The translations under genes and the position numbers were made by a program. From positions 1-53,768 of the forward strand of contig NZ_JAKGBW010000024.1 of NCBI RefSeq assembly GCF_021556485.1: DNA of 53,768 nt, in the 5' to 3' direction. Each line of letters starts with the position of its first letter. The first letter of the stretch is position 1. A model generated the notes under the pieces. The model was not told the origin of the DNA. It saw only the letters and a program-made list of their open reading frames with translations, and did not search any database. This DNA is from Oceanobacillus alkalisoli (GTDB taxonomy: Bacteria > Bacillota > Bacilli > Bacillales > Amphibacillaceae). Of this stretch, positions 35,510 to 43,796 are shown one piece after another.

Positions 35510-38500
35510 TCTATTGAAATCTTATGGGCTATAGTTTCTATCTCTTGCCATGTTTCTTTCGTTGGTATATGTGCATTTACTTTTTCATCACCAAATGCGA
35601 TACGAGCCTCTTTCCAAATTAACAATGCATGCATGAGGAACATTGATTCCTTTTTAATAATCATCTCATTCGTTAAATTCTTTAGGCTATTAATGAGCCT
35701 ATTTAATTCTTCATTCAATTGAATTAACATTATATTTCCAGGAATTACATATTCGCAGGAAAAACAGTTAGATAATCTTGGGTTTTTACAATTAGGGAAA
35801 ACGAGACATTGCGCATTTTCATTTTTGGATGGAAGCTTTCCATTTGCCAACTTAGTTATGATCTCTCGAATTTCCTCCTTTGAATACCTTTTTAATTTGG
35901 AAATTACAGTTTGCCTTTTCTTGTAGATATTCTGTATAAACGTTTCGATATTATTAGTATTATCTTCTAAATGGATTGGGACTAAGTTATTGTGAGCATA
36001 CTCTGCCATGTTTTCTAAATGATAAGGAGCGAGATCCTCCCGAATTTTTTCAATAAGATTACTCCTTTCTTCTAAAGTGTCTTGGGCATTTTCAAATTGT
36101 GAAACATATAATATTAAGTAATTATATAACCAACCAAAATGTCCTCTTTTAAAAAGATTATATGAAACACGATTGATCGATCCATCTTTATTTGTAGACT
36201 GTATATATCTGCTTGTTGAATCGGCTTTTTTATGTGAACGTGAAACCTGGCTCAAATGTAATGCTAGGTCACTATCTTGTCCATCTTCCTCTGTGATAGA
36301 ATAAAAAAGGTATGTTGCAACGGTTCTGTTCATTTTTAGAGAACTAAATTGAAAATCTGATGCTGACTTCAATCTGTGGAAAAACTTTTTGTGACCAGCT
36401 TTTCCTGATGTTTTAATATTATTAAAAACACCTTCTAAAAAAGTCTCTAAAAGCAATTCACTTTCTTCTACTTTCCTGTGCAACTCAGATATTGCTAGTG
36501 CATATGCTAGAGGCTCCACTAAATCAGGTGCTACAAGAAATGTTAATAATTCATCAGTTTTACTAGTCCTCTTATTACGAAAATGTAAATACAATTGATT
36601 AATAATTAATTGTGAGTCAAAATCCGATAATTTATTTTCAATAAACCAATCCTGTGATGTAATATCAATAGACTCTAAGTCAATAGTGGGTGTATTCATA
36701 ATTAAATCTTGCCCTCTAATAAAGTCAGTTAATAATAGTATGGTATAAACCCACATATTTGCGTAAGATCTATTGTTAACTGCATACGGTATATGCATTT
36801 TCACCATTTTTACATATTGATATAACTCATGGAATAGTTCAGGTGAATAAATATCTTGGTCATTGATTCTGCTTCTATTAGTCGTTACTAAAGCATATTC
36901 TACATCTGTATCCATGTTTTTTTGACCGTATACATATCTTAGAAATGGAATAAGCACCTTCTTTTCACCCTTTTTAAAAGGTGATTTTTCATGTAACATG
37001 TCTTCAATTCTTTCTGTAGAAATCAAAAATATTTCATTGTTAATTTCGTTAATCATTTTATTGTAAAAACGTTTATATAAGAGCACCCGATCTCTTCGGT
37101 AGCTGGCACTGCCATTCATGCTGTTTATTTGTAATAAGCCGTATTCAGTGAATAGTTCTTTAGTTTCGTGTAGATTTTCATCAATCTGAATTGAGTCAAT
37201 AAATTCCTTCAGTTCGTTATATGCCACTTTAGGGGTAAATTCTATTTTTTTATTTGCTTTCATTCTTTTGCTTTCAAAATCTTTAATGTCTTCCTCAGGT
37301 ATGAACCAATGCCTACCTGCCTTGAAGGCATTTGGAAATTTATTGTATTTTGTGATTAAAGTACTTATAGAACCTACATGTGCATATCCCAGTCTCTCGG
37401 CAGCCTCGTTAACAGTTAAAGTATTTTGTTTAGCCTTAGCTGTTTGTTCTCTCTTTTTTAGATATTCTTCAAAAATTGATTTAGGAACCCACCACCTGCC
37501 TCGATATTTGAAAGTGTTTGAAAGGATTCCTTTATTAAATAAATTTGCTGCTTGATGTTTTGTTAGTTTTAACTGCTTTTGTATATCAGAAATACTTAAA
37601 TGATTTTTTATCTTTGGATCACTTTTTATAGGTATGTATTTCTTATGGTTTTTATTTTTGTTACTAGGTTTTTTATTTTGTTTAAGATAATTTTTCTTCT
37701 TACCTACTTCAGCCTTTAGAGTTTCTAAGTCTCTCTTATGTATCCACCACTTACCTTTATATTTAAATGATTTCGGGAGTCTACCATTCTTTAAATAATT
37801 TAGGACAGTTGAAACGGATTTGTACCCTAGTATATTAGACGCTTCAATAACATTAACATGGTTTTCAGTGTTGTGTTCTTTCTCATATTTTTCTATATCT
37901 CTTATTGGAATCCTCCATCTGGATATATCGTCTTTAAAGGCATTTGGGAAAACACCCTTGCGAATCATTTCAGAAACAAGTGGAGCTGACTTTTTTTCTA
38001 ACCTTATTGCAGTTTGGGTTGTGTCTAATGTCTCTACCCGTATCTCTTCTATAGATTCTATATCGGTTAACGGAATTCTCCACTTTCCGCGGTATTTAAA
38101 GGCATTTGGTAATATAGACCTTTCTATTAATTGGATAACTGAAAAAGTATGATTATAACCAAGCCTATCCATTGCTTGTTTAGTGGTTAAACTGTTGTTC
38201 TGAATTTCCATATGTTTATTAATATCACTAAGAGGTATTTTCCATTGTCCACGAAGCTTATATGCGTTTGGAAAGAATTTATTGTGTATTAGATTAATGA
38301 TAGCTTCTCTGGATTCATAATTTAATAGTTTTGCAGCTTCTTTTGCATTGATGGTTTTATCACTTAATTTCTTTTCAAAACTTTGCACGTCCTTATGAGG
38401 AATACACCAGTTTCCTGAGAAATCCTTATAGGCATTTGGAAACTCGTTTTTATTTATCAAATATCTTACGTATGCGATTGAACTAAGATTAAGTTTATTA

Positions 38501-38895
38501 CAAACTTGGTGAACATTTAATGTATTTAATTTTTCTTCTTCAATTATTCTTATATCGACTTCTGGTATCCACCATTTACCGTTGTACTTAAAAGCATTTG
38601 GAAATATGGATCTTTTAATTAAGGAAGGGACTCTGCCTTCCTTATACCCTAGACGCTTAGCTGTTTGTTTTATGTCTAGACAATATTTAGTTTTGTTTAA
38701 CAAAAATTCATAGGCTTGTATATCCTCTAGTGGTATCCTCCACCCCTTACCTGCTTTAAAAGCATTAGGGAATTTACCATTTTTAATCATTGTGCCGATA
38801 TCATCGCTTCTTTTTATACCTAATCTTTCAGCAACCTGTTTAGTGGTTAAAATTTTTTTCCTGGAAAAATCCATATTTGCTTTCAAATAAATCAC
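35506..38895 (-). CDS. Giant tyrosine recombinase with nine tandem HTH repeats, 1129 aa
   Basis: Residues 16-542 contain nine copies of a repeat of about 50-55 residues, consensus LTxKQAAxRLGY...FPNAFKYRGKWRIPxxDIExxE, at about 16-63, 73-119, 126-175, 182-230, 236-284, 290-340, 347-395, 433-480 and 493-542, with a Lys/Asn linker at 396-430. Each looks like an excisionase/MerR-type winged helix. The C-terminal part looks like a third tyrosine recombinase: Arg727 (DFIRGQD), Lys854/Arg857 (SLKMNRT), His888 (SRSH), Tyr897 (SRYI), with the standard nine-residue His-Tyr spacing, then a Cys cluster (CLVFPNC...CFSC). The start is GTG overlapping the tnpA stop (GTGA). I know no described protein of this architecture. 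Confidence 0.8.
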   Translation of the reverse strand: MIYLKANMDFSRKKILTTKQVAERLGIKRSDDIGTMIKNGKFPNAFKAGKGWRIPLEDIQAYEFLLNKTKYCLDIKQTAKRLGYKEGRVPSLIKRSIFPNAFKYNGKWWIPEVDIRIIEEEKLNTLNVHQVCNKLNLSSIAYVRYLINKNEFPNAYKDFSGNWCIPHKDVQSFEKKLSDKTINAKEAAKLLNYESREAIINLIHNKFFPNAYKLRGQWKIPLSDINKHMEIQNNSLTTKQAMDRLGYNHTFSVIQLIERSILPNAFKYRGKWRIPLTDIESIEEIRVETLDTTQTAIRLEKKSAPLVSEMIRKGVFPNAFKDDISRWRIPIRDIEKYEKEHNTENHVNVIEASNILGYKSVSTVLNYLKNGRLPKSFKYKGKWWIHKRDLETLKAEVGKKKNYLKQNKKPSNKNKNHKKYIPIKSDPKIKNHLSISDIQKQLKLTKHQAANLFNKGILSNTFKYRGRWWVPKSIFEEYLKKREQTAKAKQNTLTVNEAAERLGYAHVGSISTLITKYNKFPNAFKAGRHWFIPEEDIKDFESKRMKANKKIEFTPKVAYNELKEFIDSIQIDENLHETKELFTEYGLLQINSMNGSASYRRDRVLLYKRFYNKMINEINNEIFLISTERIEDMLHEKSPFKKGEKKVLIPFLRYVYGQKNMDTDVEYALVTTNRSRINDQDIYSPELFHELYQYVKMVKMHIPYAVNNRSYANMWVYTILLLTDFIRGQDLIMNTPTIDLESIDITSQDWFIENKLSDFDSQLIINQLYLHFRNKRTSKTDELLTFLVAPDLVEPLAYALAISELHRKVEESELLLETFLEGVFNNIKTSGKAGHKKFFHRLKSASDFQFSSLKMNRTVATYLFYSITEEDGQDSDLALHLSQVSRSHKKADSTSRYIQSTNKDGSINRVSYNLFKRGHFGWLYNYLILYVSQFENAQDTLEERSNLIEKIREDLAPYHLENMAEYAHNNLVPIHLEDNTNNIETFIQNIYKKRQTVISKLKRYSKEEIREIITKLANGKLPSKNENAQCLVFPNCKNPRLSNCFSCEYVIPGNIMLIQLNEELNRLINSLKNLTNEMIIKKESMFLMHALLIWKEARIAFGDEKVNAHIPTKETWQEIETIAHKISIE

Positions 38896-40118
38896 TCGTT
38901 TCTAGAAATAAGTTTAGGTAAATAATCTTCATGCATATTTGAAAATTTACTTTCAATTTTTTTATGAATTCTTTCTGTAGAAACCATGTATGTTAAAGAA
39001 GAATCAATGTTCGAGTCTCCACGAAGATGAGCTATTTCATATGGGTTTTCTGCGTCCTCAGCAATGATGTTTGTGAAGGTTCCACGACCGATATGTGTTG
39101 ACCACTTCATATACTTAAGATGCTTGGCTATAAGTTTCTGTTCATTATCACCATGATTTTCAAGCAAGTTAATAAAATAATCCTTTGTCTTTTGGAAGTA
39201 TTGTCGATAACTTCTTTGTGATAAAGCTTTGCCATCCCTGTTTATAAACAATGCATTACTATTATCAATAGGCTTATAAAGTTTTATATGATCTCTGAAT
39301 AGACTATGCCCCCAATCATTAACTTCGAGTACTCTTTGAGTACGTGCCTTTTTAACAGAGGAGTGTTCCTTCAAATCAGTTCGAAAGTTTTGATTTTGAA
39401 GTTTTAATATAAAATCACCTTCCCGCATTCTTCTAGCTACTTGTGTTCTTTTTAAATTCACTACTTCGGAAACTCTAAGACCACCAAAAATCTGGAAGTA
39501 TAACCCCAAGGCAATAGGTTTAGCGACGGTAATTGCCACTTCCAGTAACAATGGAATGTAACTAATCGGTAATGTGTGTTCAATTTCTTTATTTGTTTTG
39601 GTAGGGTACAACGGTTTGAAAGGGGATTCAAAATATGTTCCTAAGTGTGACTCTTTTTTCTCAAAGGCATTCTTGGATACATTGGTAATCACATCGATTT
39701 TTACTAACCAGTAATAAAAGTGTGTTAATGTCCTTTCAGCATCTTTTACAGTAGATCTTTTTACACCAGTTAGAGTCAAATCATTTAGATACTGAGTTCC
39801 ATGTACAATGTTTAAATCACATAATGTTGATATATTTAACTTTTTTCTATTATCGACTAAATAGTTTAGAAACTTAACGACATTATTTGCATGTTTGCGC
39901 TGAGTGTTATATTGTTTGTTCTTCCAATTATCAGTGATAAACTGACTAATTGGATGGATAACGTGGATGTCTAAGTCTGTGTTCTTAAGTCCAATGACAG
40001 CAAAGTGTTTTTTATCAATGTCTCCATTACTGTGAAACACATAATCAATCCAAATAGAAATTGTACTGAACCTAATGGATTCGTTCTTGTCTAAACTAAT
40101 AATATTGTTTGCATTCAA
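38892..40118 (-). CDS. TnpA-like tyrosine recombinase, 408 aa
   Basis: Phage-integrase-family recombinase: an N-terminal core-binding domain (VVKFLNYLVDN, then TLTHFYYWLVKI) and a catalytic domain with Arg215 (FGGLRVSEVVNL), His342 and Arg345 (STHIGRGTF) and Tyr377 (LTYMVS). At the second His position the sequence is RGD, so Asp replaces His/Trp. The start is probably TTG 40118 because GGAGG lies eight bases upstream; ATG 40136 precedes that ribosome site. It is the first gene of the operon, about 200 bp from the element end as in Tn554. Numbering is from the TTG. Confidence 0.85.
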   Translation of the reverse strand: MNANNIISLDKNESIRFSTISIWIDYVFHSNGDIDKKHFAVIGLKNTDLDIHVIHPISQFITDNWKNKQYNTQRKHANNVVKFLNYLVDNRKKLNISTLCDLNIVHGTQYLNDLTLTGVKRSTVKDAERTLTHFYYWLVKIDVITNVSKNAFEKKESHLGTYFESPFKPLYPTKTNKEIEHTLPISYIPLLLEVAITVAKPIALGLYFQIFGGLRVSEVVNLKRTQVARRMREGDFILKLQNQNFRTDLKEHSSVKKARTQRVLEVNDWGHSLFRDHIKLYKPIDNSNALFINRDGKALSQRSYRQYFQKTKDYFINLLENHGDNEQKLIAKHLKYMKWSTHIGRGTFTNIIAEDAENPYEIAHLRGDSNIDSSLTYMVSTERIHKKIESKFSNMHEDYLPKLISRNE

Positions 40119-40136
40119 ACAGTTTTCCTCCCACAT

Positions 40137-40332
40137 TTTATGTGCATTTTATTAATTATTCAATATAGTAGATATGTAATTATGTTAACGATAACAATAT
40201 TCTAACTTCTGTGCAATAACTATTTGAATTTTTTTCTTATATTCTTTCTACCCCCTAATCCTACAAGATTTATCCCCCTTTATATACCTTTATATATGTG
40301 CATTTACATTATGTGCGATATTATGTAGATAA
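40137..40332. repeat. Right end of the element with ATGTGCA motifs and operon leader
   Basis: Contains ATGTGCA at 40140-40146 and 40296-40302 and ATGTGCG at 40311-40317, matching the four copies at the left end. Read inward on the minus strand from the junction, CCAGCTTATCT (the first five bases are topB) resembles CCAGATATATCT at the left junction, so the two ends are imperfect inverted repeats. The stretch must also hold the recombinase promoter (TTGTTA with TATCTA 17 bases on is one weak candidate). Confidence 0.5.
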
Positions 40333-42195
40333 GCTGGACGTGAAGGTGAGCATGTTGCCCGCTGGATCATCGATAAAGCACGAGTCAATAAACCGGTTAA
40401 AAGGTTATGGATTTCCTCTGTCACAGATAAAGCAATCCGTGACGGATTCAAGAATCTGCAGCCAGGTGATAAATATATTAATTTATACGACTCCGCGGTT
40501 GCTCGCTCTGAAGCAGATTGGTATGTTGGCTTGAACGCAACCCGGGCACTCACAACGAAATTCAATGCTCAGTTATCCACTGGACGGGTGCAGACACCGA
40601 CACTTGGCATGGTGGCGACGAGAGAAAAAGAAATCAATGAATTTAAACCGAAAACATACTATGGTCTACAGGCGAAAGTTACGGGTGGCGTCACGTATAC
40701 ATGGCGGGATGACAAGAATAATACTCGCATCTTCCAGAAAGAAAAGGCAGACAAACTTTTCCAGTCTTTAAAGGGAGAAACATTAACAATTGACCGAATC
40801 GATAAGGCAGCCAAGAAAAAATACGCGCCGCAACTCTATGATTTAACCGAACTGCAGCGTGATGCGAACCGCTTATTCGGATTCTCCGGTAAACAAACCT
40901 TATCGATTATGCAAAGTCTTTACGAACGCCATAAAGTTTTGACCTATCCGCGAACCGATTCAAGGGTGATCTCAACGGATATTGTCCCAACCCTGAACGA
41001 GCGGCTTGAAGCATGTGGAATCGATCAATACGCAAGCGTTGCCCAGACGATTCTTAGAAAAGGAATTAAAAAACTGCCAAAATCAGTTGTCGATAACGCG
41101 AAAGTAAGTGATCACCACGCGATTATTCCTACAGAAGAGCCGGTCTATTTGTCAAATCTCGATGCAAAGGAACGCCGCATTTATGATTTAGTCGTCAAAC
41201 GGTTCTTAGCTGTCCTAATGGACCCTTATGAATATGAACAAACAACGATTCATGCGAGAATTTCCGAGGAAGCTTTTACAGCAAACGGAAGAATTATTAA
41301 AAACCAAGGCTGGAGAACGCTTTACGACCGAAGTTTTGACGAAGATGATTTTGATAATCAGTCTCTTCCAAGTGTAAAACAAGGAGATACATTCACAAAC
41401 TTCACCCTCAATTTAACGAATGGTGAAACAAAGCCGCCAGAACGATTTACGGAAGGTGCTTTGCTGCAAGCGATGGAAAATCCAGTCCGCTATATGGATG
41501 CAGATGAAAAACATTTGGCAGGCACCTTACAAAAATCAGGTGGAATCGGCACGGTCGCAACCCGAGCTGATATTATCGACAAGCTCTTCAACAGTGAATA
41601 TATGGAGTTAAAGGGCAAACACATTTTCATCACACCAAAGGGTAAACAATTGCTTGATCTCGCTCCAGAAGACTTGCGCTCTCCTGCTTTAACGGCTGAA
41701 TGGGAACAGAAGTTGAGCCTAATAGCCGACGGAAAACTGAACAAAAATAAATTTATCGCTGAGATCAAAGATTACACGAAAGAAATTATTCAAGAAATCA
41801 AAGCAAATGACGCGACATTCAAACATGATAATATTACTGGCACAAAATGTCCGGACTGCGGTAAATTAATGCTTGAAGTGAGAAACAGACACGGGCGCAT
41901 GCTCGTCTGTCAAGATCGCTCCTGCGGACATAAGAAAAATATCGCCAAACGCACCAATGCCCGCTGTCCGAATTGCCATAAACGGTTGGAACTGCGCGGG
42001 GAAGGTGAGGGCCAAATCTTCACCTGTTCTTGCGGACACCGTGAAAAACTTTCTACCTTCAATAAAAGAAAGCAACATGAGAAAAAACATAAAGTATCGA
42101 AACGCGATGTCAACAAATACCTTAAAAACCAGGACGACGGCTTTAAAAACAACGCCCTCGCCGAACAGCTCGCAAAACTTAGAGATAAAAAGTAA
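40333..42195 (+). pseudogene. topB: 3' part of chromosomal DNA topoisomerase III
   Basis: Codons 106-725 of the interrupted host gene, opening AGREGEHVARWIIDKARVNK in frame with the 5' part. Includes the catalytic VLTYPRTDSRV, ERFTEGALLQAMENP and the C-terminal zinc ribbons (CPDCGKLM, CQDRSCGHKK, CPNCHKRL, CSCGHREK). No internal stop or shift is visible, so decay after insertion has been slight and the insertion is probably recent or reversible. An internal ATG (40531) exists, but a product from it would lack TOPRIM. Confidence 0.93.
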
Positions 42196-42204
42196 CACAA
42201 ATGG

Positions 42205-42360
42205 GACAAAGGCGGAAGCGCCCGTTTAGCAACGTACAAACTGGAGCACTTCGAGGGGGAGATAAAGGAAACATGCCCCTTTAGGGGGTAGACGTGAGTT
42301 GGGCCTTGGCTCGTACTTAGTCGGCCTTCCTTTCCTCTTTGAGTTGATGTTGACTTTCAC
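42205..42360 (+). repeat. Dispersed intergenic repeat, copy 1
   Basis: Contains GGCGGAAGCGCCCG (42211-42224), GATAAAGGAAACATGCC (42261-42277) and GATGTTGACTT (42346-42356). All three recur in inverted orientation in the allB-arcC gap (49931-50020), differing by one base in the second motif. This points to a family of non-coding repeats in this chromosome. Confidence 0.5.
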
Positions 42361-42560
42361 CACAAGGGTATAAGGGCGACTAAGCCTCACAAAGATCAAA
42401 CGGCTAAGTCTTCTTTATCGATTGAAGAAGTGTGAAGTTTGGGACTGCGCATTGCTCGTCCCACTAAAAGATCTGCTAGTTGCTGGGCGCAGAGCGGACA
42501 TGGCTAGCGCTAGTAACTTTAGTTATCCACAATTTTTTTATTTTATAGTTACCTATGCAA

Positions 42561-42623
42561 GGACAAAAGCTCTGACCCCCCATGCCTCGCCGCAACTGGG
42601 ACAGAGGGTCAGAGCTTTTGTCC
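42561..42623. repeat. Perfect 18-bp palindromic repeat (REP-like)
   Basis: GGACAAAAGCTCTGACCC (42561-42578) and GGGTCAGAGCTTTTGTCC (42606-42623) are perfect inverted repeats around 27 bases. Related sequences with GGGTCAGAG and TGTCCC occur at 52160-52293 and 53610-53648. The form resembles REP-type elements mobilised by RAYT transposases; no RAYT gene is in the window. Confidence 0.65.
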
Positions 42624-42634
42624 CATTAAACCAT

Positions 42635-42676
42635 AAATAAACCCTGTATCGAGTTTTTCCAATACAGGGTTTATTT
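42635..42676 (-). terminator. Terminator of the mrp operon
   Basis: AAATAAACCCTGTAT (42635-42649) pairs perfectly with ATACAGGGTTTATTT (42662-42676) over a 12-base loop. It lies 11 bp after the mrpG stop on the minus strand. Confidence 0.8.
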
Positions 42677-42687
42677 GAATAACGTAT

Positions 42688-43047
42688 TTATTCACTAGAC
42701 TCCAGCTTCTCATCTTTATATGCCTCTTTTAAATCGTCTTGCACTGTATTTTTCTCCATCGAAACACCATTTCGGTAAGCCGATCGATTAATAAGTAAAG
42801 CACCAAGAGGAGCTGTCATAAAGACAAATAATATCGCCAATAGAATCTTAACATTAAAGATCCCTTCTGGAATAAAATAAATGAAAGCTGCAATCATGAG
42901 AGAGATCATTCCAAATGTGGAACTCTTCCCAGCAGCATGAACCCGGCTATACACATCATGCAGCCGTATTACCCCAATCGCACTTAGAAAAGTGAAGAAA
43001 GAACCTACGATGAGGAAGAAACTAGTAATGATTTCAGTCGTCGTCAA
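42688..43047 (-). CDS. mrpG: Na+/H+ antiporter subunit MrpG, 119 aa
   Basis: Small three-helix subunit of the Mrp complex; the motif LSAIGVIRLHDVYSRVHAAG is characteristic of MrpG/MnhG. I place the start at TTG 43047 (GGGGTG upstream), which gives normal length and overlaps mrpF by 14 bases; a longer frame to 43095 would run deep into mrpF. It is the last gene of the operon. Confidence 0.9.
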   Translation of the reverse strand: MTTTEIITSFFLIVGSFFTFLSAIGVIRLHDVYSRVHAAGKSSTFGMISLMIAAFIYFIPEGIFNVKILLAILFVFMTAPLGALLINRSAYRNGVSMEKNTVQDDLKEAYKDEKLESSE

Positions 43048-43309
43048 ATACAGCACCCCTTTCAATAAACTTGGACATGGCGACCGTTCCGACAAACGAA
43101 AGGATACTTAACACGAGAGCGACTTCAGAATAAGCAATTGTATCCTGCAAGATCATAATAATGCCGATGAAACCGACTAACGTCACACCAAACGCATCAA
43201 GTCCGACTATCCGATCACTTACCGTCGGACCAATGAGGATTCGGATTAAAAAGATAAGTAATGAAATCATAATGACGATAAGCACTGTATATACAATAAT
43301 CGTAAACAT
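43034..43309 (-). CDS. mrpF: Na+/H+ antiporter subunit MrpF, 91 aa
   Basis: Three membrane helices with the conserved IGPTVSDRIVGLDAFGV motif of MrpF. Its ATG shares one base with the mrpE stop (TAATG), so the genes are coupled. Needed for assembly and activity of the hetero-oligomeric antiporter. Confidence 0.92.
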   Translation of the reverse strand: MFTIIVYTVLIVIMISLLIFLIRILIGPTVSDRIVGLDAFGVTLVGFIGIIMILQDTIAYSEVALVLSILSFVGTVAMSKFIERGAVFDDD

Positions 43310-43791
43310 TACTTCGTCACCTCCATAATCGCCCGTTCAAAGCTATTATGAATATCTTCTATCATCTCATCCTCATCTGGAACATCGATGGCATGAATAT
43401 AAATGGTCTTATTATCGGGCGAAAAGTCCATCGAAACCGTTCCCGGTGTAAGCGAGATTAAAGCCGCGAGCAGTGTAATTTCGATCTCCGTATTGAGCTT
43501 CGTGCGTACGGCGACAATTCCAGGCTGATGGTCCATCTGCGGCTTTAACACAACTTTCACCATATCGATATTCGCTTTTGTTAGTTCTATGACAAACAAG
43601 AAGAATAACTTCACCACAGCCCAAAGCCTTATTTTGCGCAGGTCAACTTTCACCATGAGAAACTTCCTCATCAAGTAAAGAATCAGGATACCAATCAGAT
43701 AGCCGAATACGAAGCTCGCTGGTGTAAAACTGCTTTGTAAGAACATCCATAGCACTGCGATTAATATATTGAGTAAAATTTGAAATGCCAT
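43309..43791 (-). CDS. mrpE: Na+/H+ antiporter subunit MrpE, 160 aa
   Basis: Membrane helices in the first third followed by a cytoplasmic domain with ALISLTPGTVSMDFSPDNKT, the MrpE/MnhE signature. Lies 5 bp after mrpD and overlaps mrpF. Confidence 0.92.
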   Translation of the reverse strand: MAFQILLNILIAVLWMFLQSSFTPASFVFGYLIGILILYLMRKFLMVKVDLRKIRLWAVVKLFFLFVIELTKANIDMVKVVLKPQMDHQPGIVAVRTKLNTEIEITLLAALISLTPGTVSMDFSPDNKTIYIHAIDVPDEDEMIEDIHNSFERAIMEVTK

Positions 43792-43796
43792 ATTAC

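Larger units (their letters stand above)
1181..40332. mobile_element. About 39.15-kb Tn554-like integrative element inserted in topB
   Basis: The two halves of topB abut precisely if bases 1181-40332 are removed (GAT at 1178-1180 joins GCT at 40333), giving ATD-AGREGE without gain or loss of a base. The right end carries an overlapping operon of three tyrosine-recombinase genes plus a TnpC-like gene, starting about 200 bp from the junction, as tnpA does in Tn554. No target duplication is seen. ATGTGCA-type motifs recur at both ends, and the two ends share a CCAG(N)TATCT-like start in inverted orientation. No relaxase, coupling protein or secretion genes are present, so it should be mobilisable only by transposition. 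Boundaries could shift by a few bases because Tn554-type recombinases exchange a short core. Confidence 0.85.
42196..42687. other. Intergenic region between topB and mrpG holding two repeat types
   Basis: It holds a Bacillaceae-type dispersed repeat (42205 to about 42360), a perfect palindrome (42561-42623) and the mrp terminator (42635-42676), each listed separately. The rest (about 42360-42560) contains further short inverted pieces but no gene that I can support. Confidence 0.6.

Noticed and set aside
37200-38880. Repetitive DNA in the recombinase gene as a CRISPR array or simple tandem repeat
   Set aside because: The period of about 165 bp is only conserved at protein level, reads as one open frame of HTH units, and has no identical repeats or unique spacers.
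35506-38895. TALE-like one-repeat-one-base DNA reader
   Set aside because: The repeats are about 50-55 residues with winged-helix features, not 33-35-residue TALE units with variable diresidues; a modular reading code is only a hypothesis.
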